Positions 39,047 through 48,854 of a stretch of DNA of 64,000 nucleotides are shown one piece after another. Numbering within the stretch: position 1 is the stretch's first letter; each line of letters opens with the position of its first letter. The stretch is from Xanthomonas sontii (GTDB lineage Bacteria > Pseudomonadota > Gammaproteobacteria > Xanthomonadales > Xanthomonadaceae), in contig NZ_CP132342.1 of the NCBI RefSeq assembly GCF_040529055.1, positions 2,044,001-2,108,000 on the forward strand, written 5' to 3'. A program made the translations under genes and the position numbers. The notes beneath the pieces were generated by a model. It was not told the DNA's origin. It did not search any database and saw only the letters and a list, made by a program, of their open reading frames with translations.

Positions 39047-39451
39047 ATGGTCCGTCTCCGCCAGCTGCCGTCGTGTTGGGCCGCGCTCGCCGCGCTGGCG
39101 CTCGGCTTGCTGCTGCTGGCGCCGCCGATCAGCCAGTGGCGGCAGGCACGGGCCGAGGCGGCCACACTGCAGGATCAGGCGCTGTGCACCAGCGGCGGCC
39201 TGCGCCTGGCGGCGCTGGCGGGAGCCGTCTCGGCGGCGCATGGCGGCCACCACGACGATGCCGGCCTGGCGCACGCGCCGGCCTGCGATTACTGCCTGCT
39301 CGCCGCGCGGCTGCTGCCGTGGGTAGTGCTGTTGCTGGCGTTGCTGCCCTGGCGCTGTCCGCCAGTGCCGGTGGCGGCGCGGCACAGCCTTGTCGTCACG
39401 GCCACCGCACGCCGCGCACACCCGCCGCGCGGACCACCGCTGTTCTCCTGA
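39047..39451 (+). CDS. DUF2946 family small membrane protein
   Basis: This 134-residue protein has an N-terminal hydrophobic segment (WAALAALALGLLLLA), a His/Asp-rich stretch (AHGGHHDDAGLAHAP) leading into CDYC, then a second membrane helix and a basic tail. Paired cysteines and clustered histidines are typical of DUF2946, often found next to metal-related TonB receptors. It starts the metal-acquisition-like unit that includes the receptor and a PepSY protein downstream. Metal binding by His/Cys is inferred from the motif. Confidence 0.8.
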   Translation: MVRLRQLPSCWAALAALALGLLLLAPPISQWRQARAEAATLQDQALCTSGGLRLAALAGAVSAAHGGHHDDAGLAHAPACDYCLLAARLLPWVVLLLALLPWRCPPVPVAARHSLVVTATARRAHPPRGPPLFS

Positions 39452-39519
39452 TCCACGGGTTGCCGTTTCCGTGCCGCGGCGCCGCTGCGGCACGCCCTCG
39501 TGCCGATGGAGTTTTCGCC

Positions 39520-41574
39520 ATGTTCCGTTTTCCTGCCATGCCACCGGTGGTGGCGTGCTGTTGTGTGTGTCTCGCTGCGGCCGCGCCCGCCCATGCCGCC
39601 GACGCGCCGCCCGGCACCGCCGGCGATTCCGTGCTGACCCTGGGCAAGGTCCAGGCCGTCTCGCCGCTCGCCGCCGGTTTCAGCGCGCGCAGCGTGTTCA
39701 GTTCCGTCGACATCCTCGGCGGCGACCTGTTGCAGGACCAGCACGTGGACTACAGCTGGGAATTGCTGATGCGCGCGCCCGGCGTGCAGGTGACCCAGTT
39801 CAAGATGGGCACCGACGCCGGGCGCTTCTCCTTCCGCGGCTTCAACGGCGAAGGCCGGGTCAATGCGGTCAAGCTGCTGATCGACGGCGTGCCCAGCAAC
39901 GACAATGCCGGCGCCATGCCGTACCTGGATGCGGTGTTCCCGCTGGACATCGCCGCGATCGAGATCGTGCGCGGCACCAACGACCCGCGCTACGGCCTGA
40001 ACGCGATCGCCGGCAGCGTCGACGTGCTGACCCGCAGCGGCGGCAACGACGGCCGCGCCAGCGTCACCGTCGGCAGCTTCGGCACCCGCGAGGTGCAGGC
40101 GACGCAGGGCATCGAGCGCGGCGCCTGGAGCCAGAACTACTTCGCCGCCTGGCGCGACAGCGACGGCTACCGCGACCACGCCGACGCGCGCAAGCATGCG
40201 TTCGCCGGCAAGTGGTTCTACACCGATCCGGACGGGCGCTGGCGTGCCGGACTCAGCGCGCGCGACTACCGCAACACGGCGCTGGAGGCGGGGTATCTGG
40301 ACTACGCCACCGCGCAGCGCGCGCCACGCAGTTCGCCCGACTACGCGCGCGACGACCGCAGCCAGCGCCACACCACGCAGGTGTCGCTGCACCTGGACGC
40401 GCGCCTGGCCGAGACCGTGCAGGGCAGCGCCAAGGCGTACCGGAACCGCTACGACAACCAGCGCTGGGTGCGCTTCACCGCGGCCGGTGCGCAGCAGGAG
40501 CGCGACACCGACGAGCGCCAGCGCGGCGTGCTGGCCAGGCTCAGCTGGCGCCCGGCGCTGGCCCGTGCCGACGCCTTCGCGCTGGAGGGCGGGGTCGACG
40601 CGCAGTGGCAGGACAACCTCTCGCAGCGTTATCGCACGGTGGCACGCGTGCGCACCGCGCCGTTGCGCGACTGGGACTTCGATCTGCATACCGAAGGGGC
40701 CTACGTGCAGGCGGTGCTGCGCCCGACCGAACGCCTGCAACTGGTGCCGGGCTATCGGGTGGATCGCGTCAGCGGGCAGTTCCGCGACGTCGCCAGCGGC
40801 GCGCGCTATCCGACCTACGCCTACGGCACGATCCGCCAACCCAAGTTCAGCGCGGTGTACGCGCTCACTGGGCAGGCCAGCCTGTACGCCAACATCGGCC
40901 GCACGTTCCAGATCGGCAGCGGCAACGGCGCCTACCGTACCCAGGCGCGCAACCTGGCACCGTCCTACAACGATGGCTGGGAGACCGGCCTGAAGTTCGC
41001 CGGTGCGCAGCAGCGCTGGGACGCACGCGTGGCCTACTGGGAGCAGCGCGCCTCCGACGAAGTGGCCACCATCCTGGGCGTGAACGGCAGCGTCGGCACC
41101 GGCGAGGTCGGTAACGTCGGCAAGACCCTGCGCCGCGGCTGGGATGCGCAACTGAACCTGCGTCCGGACGAGCGCTGGACGCTGTGGCTGGCGTATTCGC
41201 GGCAGCGCGCGGTCATCGTCACCCCCGACCCGAGCGCGCCGGCCACACGCGGCAAGGAAATCGAGAACGTGCCGCACTACCTGGCCAACGCCGGCATCGA
41301 CTGGCAGGCCACGCCGCGGCTGACACTGTCGGCCTGGGGCAACGCACAGGGCGATTACTACGTGGAGCGCAGCAACACCCTCGGCCGCTACGGCGGCTAC
41401 GCGCTGGCCAATCTCGGCGCGACCTGGCGCTGGCGTGCGCAGCGCGAAGTGTCGCTGCAACTGAAGAACCTGACCGACCGGCACTACGTCTACGCCTGGT
41501 ACGACAGCGGGTCCTCCGGCTACTCGCCCGGCGACGGCCGCGCGCTGTATGCCACGCTGAGCTGGGGCTGGTGA
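39520..41574 (+). CDS. TonB-dependent outer-membrane receptor
   Basis: This 684-residue protein has a signal peptide (ending AHA), a possible Ton box near DSVLTLGKV, a plug domain (about 60-190, with LLIDGVPSNDN, IEIVRGTNDPRYG and GSVDVLTRSGG) and a 22-strand barrel ending in ATLSWGW. The ATG at 39520 follows GGAG. Such receptors import ferric siderophores, other metal chelates or sugars using TonB energy. The neighbours DUF2946 and PepSY argue for a metal or metallophore. The stop overlaps the PepSY gene start by one base. Confidence 0.9.
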   Translation: MFRFPAMPPVVACCCVCLAAAAPAHAADAPPGTAGDSVLTLGKVQAVSPLAAGFSARSVFSSVDILGGDLLQDQHVDYSWELLMRAPGVQVTQFKMGTDAGRFSFRGFNGEGRVNAVKLLIDGVPSNDNAGAMPYLDAVFPLDIAAIEIVRGTNDPRYGLNAIAGSVDVLTRSGGNDGRASVTVGSFGTREVQATQGIERGAWSQNYFAAWRDSDGYRDHADARKHAFAGKWFYTDPDGRWRAGLSARDYRNTALEAGYLDYATAQRAPRSSPDYARDDRSQRHTTQVSLHLDARLAETVQGSAKAYRNRYDNQRWVRFTAAGAQQERDTDERQRGVLARLSWRPALARADAFALEGGVDAQWQDNLSQRYRTVARVRTAPLRDWDFDLHTEGAYVQAVLRPTERLQLVPGYRVDRVSGQFRDVASGARYPTYAYGTIRQPKFSAVYALTGQASLYANIGRTFQIGSGNGAYRTQARNLAPSYNDGWETGLKFAGAQQRWDARVAYWEQRASDEVATILGVNGSVGTGEVGNVGKTLRRGWDAQLNLRPDERWTLWLAYSRQRAVIVTPDPSAPATRGKEIENVPHYLANAGIDWQATPRLTLSAWGNAQGDYYVERSNTLGRYGGYALANLGATWRWRAQREVSLQLKNLTDRHYVYAWYDSGSSGYSPGDGRALYATLSWGW

Positions 41575-42989
41575 TGGCGACGCACTCTCCCGCTTCCGCT
41601 GTGGCGCCGGCACGCTTCTACCGCGCCGTGTGGCGCTGGCATTTCTATGCCGGCCTGCTGGTACTGCCGCTGCTGGTCTGGCTGGCGTTGACCGGTGCGG
41701 CCTTCGTCTATCAGCAGCCGATCGACGGCTACTTCCACCGCGCGCTGAAGACCGTGCCGGTACCCGCCCACGCGCAGACGCTGGCGCCGCAGCGGCTGCT
41801 GGACGCGGCGCTGGCCGCGCAACCGGGCCACGCACTGCGCTACACCACGCCGCCGCGGCGCGATGCCTCGGCGGAAGTGACCATCGCCACCGCCGATGGC
41901 CGCCGCGAGGTCGTGTACGTGGACCCGTACCGGGCGCGGGTGCTGGGGCAGTTGCCCGAGCACGGCACCGTGGCCTGGACGATCCGCCGCCTGCACAGCC
42001 TCGACTACGTCGGCTGGTTCGCCAATGCGCTGATCGAGGTGGCCGCTGGCTGGGCGATCCTGCTGGTGTTCACCGGCGTGTACCTGTGGTGGCCGCGCGG
42101 GCGCCGCGGCGGCGTGACCACGGTGCGCGGGCGGCCGGCGCAGCGGCTGTTCTGGCGCGATCTGCATGCGCTTACCGGCAGCGTGGTCGGGGTGCTGCTG
42201 CTGTTCCTGGCGCTGACCGGGATGCCGTGGTCGTGGTTCTGGGGCGCGCAGGTCAACCGCCTGGCCAATGGTCATCACTACGGCTATCCGTCCGGGCTGC
42301 GGGTGGACCTGCCGATGTCGACGCAGCGGCTGAGCGACAGCGAGGTGCCGGCGTGGTCGCTACGCCAGGCGCGCCTGCCGCAGTCGTCGCCGCCGGCCGC
42401 GGACCCGCACGCGGCGCACGGCGCGCATGGCGGCATGGCCGACATGCCGGACGCCATGCCGGCGGCGGGCGCGATCGGCCTGGATGCGGCGGTGGCGCGG
42501 TTCCAGGCGCGCGGCATCGCACCGGGCTACAGCGTGGCGCTGCCGCGCGGCGTGCGTGGGGTCTATACCGCTTCGGTGTATCCGCCGGACCTGGCGCAGC
42601 AACGGGTGATCCATCTGGACCAGTACAGCGGCCAGGTGCTGCTGGATATGCGCTATGCAGACTACGGCCCGCTGGCCAAGACGCTGGAGTGGGGCATCAA
42701 CGTGCACCTGGGCCAGGAGTACGGTGTGCTCAACCAGATCGTGCTGATCGTGGCCTGCCTGGGCATCGTGCTGCTGTGCGTGAGCGCGGCGGTGATGTGG
42801 TGGAAGCGGCGCCCGCAGGGCGGGCTCGGGGTGCCGCCGCTGCCTGCGGACCGGCGCACGCTGCGCGGCGTGGTCGCGCTGCTGGTGCTGGGCGGGATGC
42901 TGTTTCCGCTGGTGGGTGTGTCCTTGCTGCTGATGCTGGCGCTGGACTGGGTGCTGGTGCTGCGGCGGGAGCCGGTGGTGGGGGCTTAG
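41574..42989 (+). CDS. PepSY-associated membrane protein with His/Met-rich loop
   Basis: This 471-residue inner-membrane protein has four or more helices and PepSY-TM features (WRWHFYAGLLVLPLLVWLALTG, DLHALTGSVVGV, and a distal HLGQEYGVLNQ). Such proteins are usually linked to TonB receptors and reduce or release imported metals. A periplasmic segment at about 280-300 (DPHAAHGAHGGMADMPDAM) is rich in His and Met, which suits copper. The gene overlaps the receptor by one base (TGATG), so they are co-translated. Confidence 0.88.
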   Translation: MATHSPASAVAPARFYRAVWRWHFYAGLLVLPLLVWLALTGAAFVYQQPIDGYFHRALKTVPVPAHAQTLAPQRLLDAALAAQPGHALRYTTPPRRDASAEVTIATADGRREVVYVDPYRARVLGQLPEHGTVAWTIRRLHSLDYVGWFANALIEVAAGWAILLVFTGVYLWWPRGRRGGVTTVRGRPAQRLFWRDLHALTGSVVGVLLLFLALTGMPWSWFWGAQVNRLANGHHYGYPSGLRVDLPMSTQRLSDSEVPAWSLRQARLPQSSPPAADPHAAHGAHGGMADMPDAMPAAGAIGLDAAVARFQARGIAPGYSVALPRGVRGVYTASVYPPDLAQQRVIHLDQYSGQVLLDMRYADYGPLAKTLEWGINVHLGQEYGVLNQIVLIVACLGIVLLCVSAAVMWWKRRPQGGLGVPPLPADRRTLRGVVALLVLGGMLFPLVGVSLLLMLALDWVLVLRREPVVGA

Positions 42990-43060
42990 CAGGTCGATGT
43001 CGGAATGTGCTGTGATGCTGCCGCGATAAGCCGATCCATCGGCGCATCCGACTTGTTGCA

Positions 43061-43083
43061 GTCGGGACTGAAGTCCCTCCCAC
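43061..43083 (-). repeat. REP element (inverted copy)
   Basis: The reverse-complement copy of the REP at 36685-36707, in the 303-base gap between the PepSY gene and cysH. Confidence 0.85.
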
Positions 43084-43144
43084 AAAGAGCGATCCGCGGT
43101 CATTGTTGCCGTCAGCCTTGCACTGGAGATAAGGGGCTGTCTCT

Positions 43145-43210
43145 GTAGAGGCGGCTTCAGCCGCGACCGGGCGTTCCCATGAAACCCGGTCGCGGCTGAA
43201 GCCGCTCCTA
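43145..43210. repeat. Paired REP (BIME-like) hairpin
   Basis: Two inverted arms, starting GTAGAGGCGGCTTCAGCC and ending AAGCCGCTCCTA, surround a short spacer. It belongs to the GTAG/GTGG REP class and could fold into a long cruciform or terminate the two converging genes. Confidence 0.8.
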
Positions 43211-43292
43211 AGGGAAAGACGCGGTGTGGCCGGTAACGCCTGTCGCAGTTGACGCCGCGTCTACAAAAAGCCCGAACGTGTGCTGGCGTGTC

Positions 43293-44033
43293 TCACAGAT
43301 CCTCGTGGATCCCGCACTCGCGCTTGAGGCCGAAGAAGCGGGTGTCTTCCTCGCGCATGCCCGGTTCCCAGCGGCGGGTGGTGTGGAAATCGCCGATGGA
43401 GACGTAGCCCTGTTCCCACAGCGGGTGATAGGGCAGGTCGTGCTGCTGCATGTATTGCCACAGGTCGCGATCGCTCCAGTCGGCGATCGGATTGATCTTG
43501 TAGCGCTCGCCGCGCTTCTGCACGAACGGGGTCTGCGCGCGGCTGTCGGACTGGCTGCGGCGCAGGCCGGTGAACCAGGTGCCGACCCTCAGTTCGTCCA
43601 GGGCGCGGCGCATCGGCTCGACCTTGCGCAGATTGTTGTACTGCTCGATGCCGACCATGCCCTGTTCCCACAGGCGGCCGTGGCGCGCTTCCATCCAGGC
43701 GCGGCTGACCAGCGGGCGATAGATCTTGAGGTTGAGCTTGAGCCGCTCGGTCAGCGCGTCGGCGAAGCGGTAGGTCTCGGCGAACAGGTAGCCGGTGTCG
43801 ATCAGGATCACCGGGATGTCCGGTCGCTGCCGGGTCAGCAGGTGCAGTGTGGCGGCCGATTGCGCGCCGAAGCTGGACGACAGCGCCGCTTCGGCCGGGC
43901 CGTGCTGCAACGCCCAGGCCACGCGCTCCGGCGCGGACAGCGTCGCCAGCAGCGCATTGGCGGCATCGAGATCCAGGGCCGGCACCGGTGCGTTGGCGGA
44001 GGCGTCTTGGGAGGCGGCGGGCAGAGCGCTCAT
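43293..44033 (-). CDS. cysH: Phosphoadenylyl-sulfate (PAPS) reductase
   Basis: This 246-residue protein reduces PAPS to sulfite using thioredoxin. The PP-loop-type region [15 protein letters not shown] binds the nucleotide, [14 protein letters not shown] forms the substrate pocket, and the active Cys is residue 240 in ECGIHEDL at the C terminus. The extra cysteine pairs of iron-sulfur APS reductases are missing, so PAPS is the likely substrate. It overlaps cysI by four bases (ATGA), the last gene of the leftward cysJIH group. Confidence 0.95.
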   Translation of the reverse strand: MSALPAASQDASANAPVPALDLDAANALLATLSAPERVAWALQHGPAEAALSSSFGAQSAATLHLLTRQRPDIPVILIDTGYLFAETYRFADALTERLKLNLKIYRPLVSRAWMEARHGRLWEQGMVGIEQYNNLRKVEPMRRALDELRVGTWFTGLRRSQSDSRAQTPFVQKRGERYKINPIADWSDRDLWQYMQQHDLPYHPLWEQGYVSIGDFHTTRRWEPGMREEDTRFFGLKRECGIHEDL

Positions 44034-45754
44034 GCGTGCAGTTCCGACGGAATCAGGTGACGGTGGTTGGGATAGGCGGGCAACTCGACCACGCCGGTGC
44101 GGTGCAGGAAATCGCCGAAGCGCTCGTCCTCATGCCGCTCGTTGGCATAGCGCGCGAACAGCGGTTCCAGCGCGGCGAGGATCTCCGGCTCGGCGATGTT
44201 CTCGCGGTAAAGGGTGTTGAGGCGCTGGCCGCGGTGGTCGCCGCCGAGCATCAGGTTGTAGCGGCCCGGCGCCTTGCCGACCAGGGCGATCTCGGCCAGG
44301 TACGGCCGCGAGCAGCCGTTCGGGCAACCGGAGAGGCGCAGCAGGATCGGCGCGTCCTGCAGGCCGTGGCGCGCCAGCAATGGCTGCAACTGCGCGGCGA
44401 AGGCCGGCAGGTAGCGCTCGGCCTCGGCCATCGCCAGGCCGCAGGTGGGCAGGGCCACGCAGGCCATGGCCGCGCGCGCCAGCGCGGTGGGTGCGCGGTT
44501 GCCGGCGTCCAGCGCATGCGCGCGCACCAGCGCGTCGATCGCCTCGCGTTGCGCCGCGGGGATGCCGGCGATCACCAGGTTCTGGTTCGCGGTCATGCGG
44601 AAGTGCGCGCCGTCGCCAGTGTCGCGCAGCTGCGCGGCGATCGCGCGCAGGCCGCTGAGGTGCTGTGCGCCGTCGGCGTGGTCGGCGATGCGCCCGGCCG
44701 GCAGCGACAGGGTCAGGTGCCAGCGGCCGTCCTCGCCAGCCTGCCAGCCGGCGCGGTCGCCGTTGTGCTCGAAGGCGAAGTCGCGCGTGGGCTGCAGGCG
44801 CACGCCGGCACGGCGCTCGATCTCCGCCAGCACCGTGTCCAGGCCGTGGTCGTCGATGGTGTACTTGAAGCGCGCGCGCTTGCGCACGGTGCGGTTGCCC
44901 AGGTCGCGCTGGGTGGTCACCACCGCGGTAGCGATATCGAGCAGGTGCGCGCGGTCGATGAAGCCGACCACGTTGGCCACGCGCGGGTAGGTCTCCGCAT
45001 CGCCATGGCTGGCGCCCATGCCGCCGCCGAGGCTGACGTTGTAGCCGGCCAGCGTGCCGTCGGCGTCGAGCACCCCGATGAAGCCCAGATCGTTGGCGAA
45101 CACGTCCACGTCGTTGACCGGCGGCAGCGCGAAACCGATCTTGAACTTGCGCGGCAGGTAGGCGTTGCCGTAGATCGGCTCGTCCTCCTGGCCGCTGCCG
45201 GCGACCTGCTCCTCGTCCAGCCAGATCTCGTAGTAGGCGCGGGTGTTGGGCAGCAGGTATTCGGACACGCGCGCGGCGTCGGCGTAGAGCGTGGCGTGTG
45301 CCTGCGATGCCAGCGGATTGGCGGCGACCTGCACGTTGCGGTTGACGTCGCCGCAGGCGGCCAGGGTGTCGATCAGCGCGGCGTTGATCGCCTGCATGGT
45401 CGCCTTCAGCTCGCGCTTGATCACTCCGTGGAACTGGAACGCCTGACGCGTGGTGACGCGCAGCGAGTGGTTGCCGTAGGTGGTGGCGATGGCATCGAGC
45501 TTGAGCCACTGCACCGGATCGACCACCCCACCCGGGGTGCGCGTGCGGATCATGAACTGGTAGGCCGGCTCCAGCTTCTGCCGGCGCCGCTCCTCGCGCA
45601 GGTCGCGGTCGTCCTGCTGGTAGCTGCCGTGGTACTTGATCAGGGTCTGATCGTCCTCGCGCAGCGCCCCGGTGACCGGATCGGCCAGGCTCTGCAGCAG
45701 CGACCCGCGCAAGCGCTGGCTGTGGTGCTTGATGTCTTCGACGGAGTGGGACAT
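44030..45754 (-). CDS. cysI: Sulfite reductase hemoprotein beta subunit
   Basis: This 574-residue protein carries siroheme and a 4Fe-4S cluster and reduces sulfite to sulfide with six electrons from CysJ. Cluster cysteines lie in the C-x5-C pair (CVALPTC) and the C-x3-C pair (GCPNGCSRP), and the sulfite-binding arginines include the RLSG and RTRTPGG segments. Length and the two repeated halves are normal. It is coupled to cysH by overlap. A repeat-filled 118-base gap separates it from cysJ. Confidence 0.95.
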   Translation of the reverse strand: MSHSVEDIKHHSQRLRGSLLQSLADPVTGALREDDQTLIKYHGSYQQDDRDLREERRRQKLEPAYQFMIRTRTPGGVVDPVQWLKLDAIATTYGNHSLRVTTRQAFQFHGVIKRELKATMQAINAALIDTLAACGDVNRNVQVAANPLASQAHATLYADAARVSEYLLPNTRAYYEIWLDEEQVAGSGQEDEPIYGNAYLPRKFKIGFALPPVNDVDVFANDLGFIGVLDADGTLAGYNVSLGGGMGASHGDAETYPRVANVVGFIDRAHLLDIATAVVTTQRDLGNRTVRKRARFKYTIDDHGLDTVLAEIERRAGVRLQPTRDFAFEHNGDRAGWQAGEDGRWHLTLSLPAGRIADHADGAQHLSGLRAIAAQLRDTGDGAHFRMTANQNLVIAGIPAAQREAIDALVRAHALDAGNRAPTALARAAMACVALPTCGLAMAEAERYLPAFAAQLQPLLARHGLQDAPILLRLSGCPNGCSRPYLAEIALVGKAPGRYNLMLGGDHRGQRLNTLYRENIAEPEILAALEPLFARYANERHEDERFGDFLHRTGVVELPAYPNHRHLIPSELHA

Positions 45755-45759
45755 TGGGC

Positions 45760-45869
45760 AGGGAATCGAGAATAGGGAATAGGGAATGGCAAGAGCTGGT
45801 GCGTCGGATTATGGAAAGCCCGTCGAGGCCGGCTGTTGCCCATTCCCCATTCCCGTTTCCCGATTCCCC
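45760..45869. repeat. Heptamer inverted-repeat element C
   Basis: GGGAAT-type units (45760-45790) and their inverted partners (45839-45869) flank about 48 bases of unique sequence. The element fills the gap between cysJ and cysI and ends within three bases of the cysJ stop. Confidence 0.8.
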
Positions 45870-45872
45870 GCC

Positions 45873-47750
45873 TCAATAGACATCACGCGCATACCGCCCC
45901 TCCCGCTGCAGTTGGCTGAGGTAGGCGGCGGCGTCCTCGGGGCTGCGGGCGCCGTGTTCGGCGACGATGTGCAGCAAGGTGGCGTGCACGTCCTTGCCCA
46001 TGGCGATGGCCCCGCATACGTACAGGTGCGCGCCGTTCTGCAGCCAGTCGTAGACCGCGCGGCCGTGTTCGCGCAGGCGCTGCTGCACGTACACCTTGGC
46101 CGGGGCGGCAGTGCCGCGCAGCGGTTGCACGTCGCGCGAGAACGCCAGGTCCAGCCGGTGCAGTTCGCCGCTGCGCAGCGCCTGTTGCCATTCGGCCTGG
46201 TAGAGGAAGTCGCGGTTGAAGTGGCGGGCGCCGAAGAACAGCCAGTTGCGGCCGCTGGCGCCGCTCTCGGCGCGCTCCTGCACGAAGCCGCGGAACGGCG
46301 CCACGCCGGTGCCGGGGCCGATCATCAGGATGTCGCGGCTGGCGTCGGCCGGCACCCGGAAGCGTTCGTTGGGTTCGATGTACACCGGCGCGCTGTCGCC
46401 TTCGGCCAGGGCGGCCAGATAGCCGCTGGCGGCGCCGCCGTGCGCATGGCCGTGCGCGTCGTAGGCCAGCACGTCGACGGTGAGGTGGGCTTCGTCGCCG
46501 ACCCGCTTGCGGCTGGAGGCGATCGAGTACAGGCGCGGGACCATCGGCCGCAGCGCCTGCAGCAGCGCGGCGTGGTCCCAATCCGCCGGCCAGCGACGCA
46601 GCACGTCGATCACTTGGTGATCGGCGAGCAGCGCCGCCAGGCCGGCGGTCTGGGTGGGGTCGAGCAGCTCGGTCAGCGCGGTCGCGCCGGCGCGTTCGGC
46701 GACCGCGCTGAGCAACGGGCGCGAGGCCCGGGTCAGTTCGCGGTGGCCGCTGAGCCACTCGTACAGGGACAGTGTCTGCCCATCGGCGGTGAGCTCGGCG
46801 TGACCGTCCAGTCGCGTCGCGGTCAACACCGCCTCGACCAGCGCAGGCGGGTTGCGATGGCGCACGCCCAGGGCATCGCCGGGTTCGTAGTGCAGGCCGC
46901 TGCCGGCCAGCGACAGCTCCAGGTGGCGTACGTCCTTGTCGGCCGGGCCGTGCGCGGCGTAGCGCGGTCCCTTGAAGTCGCGGCCGCTGATCGGCTGGTT
47001 GGCCAGCACCTCGGCGGCGAACGGCTGGGTGCGGCTCCAAGCCGTCGCCGCGGTGCCGCGCAGCGGGGTCACCGTGGCCGACGGCGCCGCGGGCGTGTGG
47101 CGGCCCAGCACGTCGCGCGCCTGCGCCAGCGCCTGCGCGCGCCATGGCGCCGCGACCGTCTCGATCTCCAGGTCGGCCTCGCCCAGCGGCAGCAGGCGCT
47201 GCGCGCCGAGTTCGGCCAGGCGTGCATCCAGGCGCCGGGCGATGCCGCAGAAATCGGCGTAGCTGGAATCGCCCAGGCCGAGCACGGCGTACTGCAGCTG
47301 CGGCAGCTTTGGCGCGCGCCGGCTCTGCAGGAACTCGACGAAGCCGATCGCATCGTCCGGCGGGTCGCCCTCGCCCTGGGTGCTGATGACCACGTACAGC
47401 AGGCGTTCGTTGCCCAGTTCGCGCGTGGGGTAGGCATCGGCGCGCAGCAGGCGCACCGCCAGCCCGGCGGCTTCGGCCTCGGCGGCCACCTGTTCGGCGG
47501 CGCGGCGCGCGTTGCCGGTCTGGCTGCCGTAGACGATGCTCAACTGCGGCGCGGGCGAGGGTGACGCGGCGGCACCGGTGACCACGGCCAGCGCCGGCGT
47601 CGCCGGCCCCTGCGCCTGGGCCAGGCCGGCGGCGTAGCCGGACAGCCACCACAGGCCGGCCGCGTCCAGGCCCTCCACGGTCCGCGCCAGCAGTGCCTTG
47701 CGCTCCTCGGGCAAGGGGCTGGGCGGCAACGCGGGCGAGGCGGCGGTCAT
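45873..47750 (-). CDS. cysJ: Sulfite reductase flavoprotein alpha subunit
   Basis: This 625-residue protein passes NADPH electrons through FAD and FMN to CysI. It has a flavodoxin domain (about 72-205, [16 protein letters not shown]), the FAD-binding region (LYSIASSRK), and an NADPH domain with [14 protein letters not shown] and [13 protein letters not shown]. It is slightly longer than enteric CysJ because of an N-terminal extension. It leads the leftward group and is divergent from cysD. Confidence 0.95.
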   Translation of the reverse strand: MTAASPALPPSPLPEERKALLARTVEGLDAAGLWWLSGYAAGLAQAQGPATPALAVVTGAAASPSPAPQLSIVYGSQTGNARRAAEQVAAEAEAAGLAVRLLRADAYPTRELGNERLLYVVISTQGEGDPPDDAIGFVEFLQSRRAPKLPQLQYAVLGLGDSSYADFCGIARRLDARLAELGAQRLLPLGEADLEIETVAAPWRAQALAQARDVLGRHTPAAPSATVTPLRGTAATAWSRTQPFAAEVLANQPISGRDFKGPRYAAHGPADKDVRHLELSLAGSGLHYEPGDALGVRHRNPPALVEAVLTATRLDGHAELTADGQTLSLYEWLSGHRELTRASRPLLSAVAERAGATALTELLDPTQTAGLAALLADHQVIDVLRRWPADWDHAALLQALRPMVPRLYSIASSRKRVGDEAHLTVDVLAYDAHGHAHGGAASGYLAALAEGDSAPVYIEPNERFRVPADASRDILMIGPGTGVAPFRGFVQERAESGASGRNWLFFGARHFNRDFLYQAEWQQALRSGELHRLDLAFSRDVQPLRGTAAPAKVYVQQRLREHGRAVYDWLQNGAHLYVCGAIAMGKDVHATLLHIVAEHGARSPEDAAAYLSQLQREGRYARDVY

Positions 47751-47945
47751 GGCCGGTCCGGGTGTTGGGAAGGGATGACCGATGTTAGGGAAGCGTTGCG
47801 CGGTGCAGAAAGGAACAGGGGTTATCGGCTCATGCCCGGGGCTTATTTCTGCCGGGCGGCCGGCGCGACGCACACTGCCGCCCCGACTGCCACGACCGCT
47901 GCTACGCTTCGGTCCGGTCTCCCACTGCCTGCCGCCGCCGTCTCG
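47751..47945. promoter_or_regulatory. Divergent cysJ-cysD control region
   Basis: This 195-base gap between the two cys operons contains TTATCGGCTCATGCCC (47822-47837), closely matching sequence in the cysG-cysB gap. A TTATTT follows. It is a plausible CysB target region. Confidence 0.5.
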
Positions 47946-48854
47946 ATGAGTGCGTTCCCCCTGTCCCACCTCGACCGCCTCGAGGCCGAGAGCATCCACA
48001 TCCTGCGCGAGGTCGCTGCCGAGTTCCGCAACCCGGTGTTGCTGTATTCGGTCGGCAAGGACAGCTCGGTGCTGCTGCACCTGCTGCTCAAGGCGTTCGC
48101 GCCGGCGCCGCCGCCGATCCCGCTGCTGCACGTGGACACGCGCTGGAAGTTCCGCGAGATGATCGCCTTCCGCGACCGCCGCGCCGCCGAGACCGGCGTG
48201 GAGCTGCGCGTGCACATCAATCCCGACGGCGTCGCCCAGGACGTCGGCCCGTTCAGCCACGGCGCCAGCGTGCACACCGACGTGATGAAGACCCAGGCGC
48301 TCAAGCAGGCGCTGGACCTGTGGAAGTTCGATGCCGCCATCGGCGGCGCGCGCCGCGACGAGGAGAAGGCGCGCGCCAAGGAGCGCGTGTTCTCGTTCCG
48401 CAACGCGCACCACCGCTGGGATCCTAAGCAGCAGCGTCCGGAGCTGTGGAATCTGTACAACCCGCGCATCCATCCCGGCGAGAGCGTGCGCGTGTTCCCG
48501 CTGTCCAACTGGACCGAGCTGGACATCTGGCTGTACATCTACCGCGAAGCGATTCCGGTGGTGCCGCTGTACTTCGCCGCCGAGCGCCCGGTGGTGGAGC
48601 GCGACGGCGCGCTGATCATGGTCGACGACGCGCGCCTGCCGCTGCGTCCCGGCGAAACCCCGCAACTGCGGCGCGTGCGCTTCCGCACCCTCGGCTGCTA
48701 CCCGCTGACCGGCGCGATCGAGTCGCAGGCCGACACCCTGGAGAAGATCATCGCCGAGATGCTGCAGGCCACCACCTCCGAACGCCAGGGCCGGATCATC
48801 GACCAGGATCCGGGCGCGTCGATGGAGCAGAAGAAGGTGGAGGGGTATTTCTGA
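47946..48854 (+). CDS. cysD: Sulfate adenylyltransferase small subunit
   Basis: This 302-residue PP-loop ATPase joins sulfate to ATP to make adenosine 5'-phosphosulfate. The loop is [15 protein letters not shown], and the family segments [15 protein letters not shown] and [12 protein letters not shown] are intact. It ends in TGATG with the cysNC start, so the subunits are co-translated. The energy comes from GTP hydrolysis by the CysN part. Confidence 0.95.
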   Translation: MSAFPLSHLDRLEAESIHILREVAAEFRNPVLLYSVGKDSSVLLHLLLKAFAPAPPPIPLLHVDTRWKFREMIAFRDRRAAETGVELRVHINPDGVAQDVGPFSHGASVHTDVMKTQALKQALDLWKFDAAIGGARRDEEKARAKERVFSFRNAHHRWDPKQQRPELWNLYNPRIHPGESVRVFPLSNWTELDIWLYIYREAIPVVPLYFAAERPVVERDGALIMVDDARLPLRPGETPQLRRVRFRTLGCYPLTGAIESQADTLEKIIAEMLQATTSERQGRIIDQDPGASMEQKKVEGYF

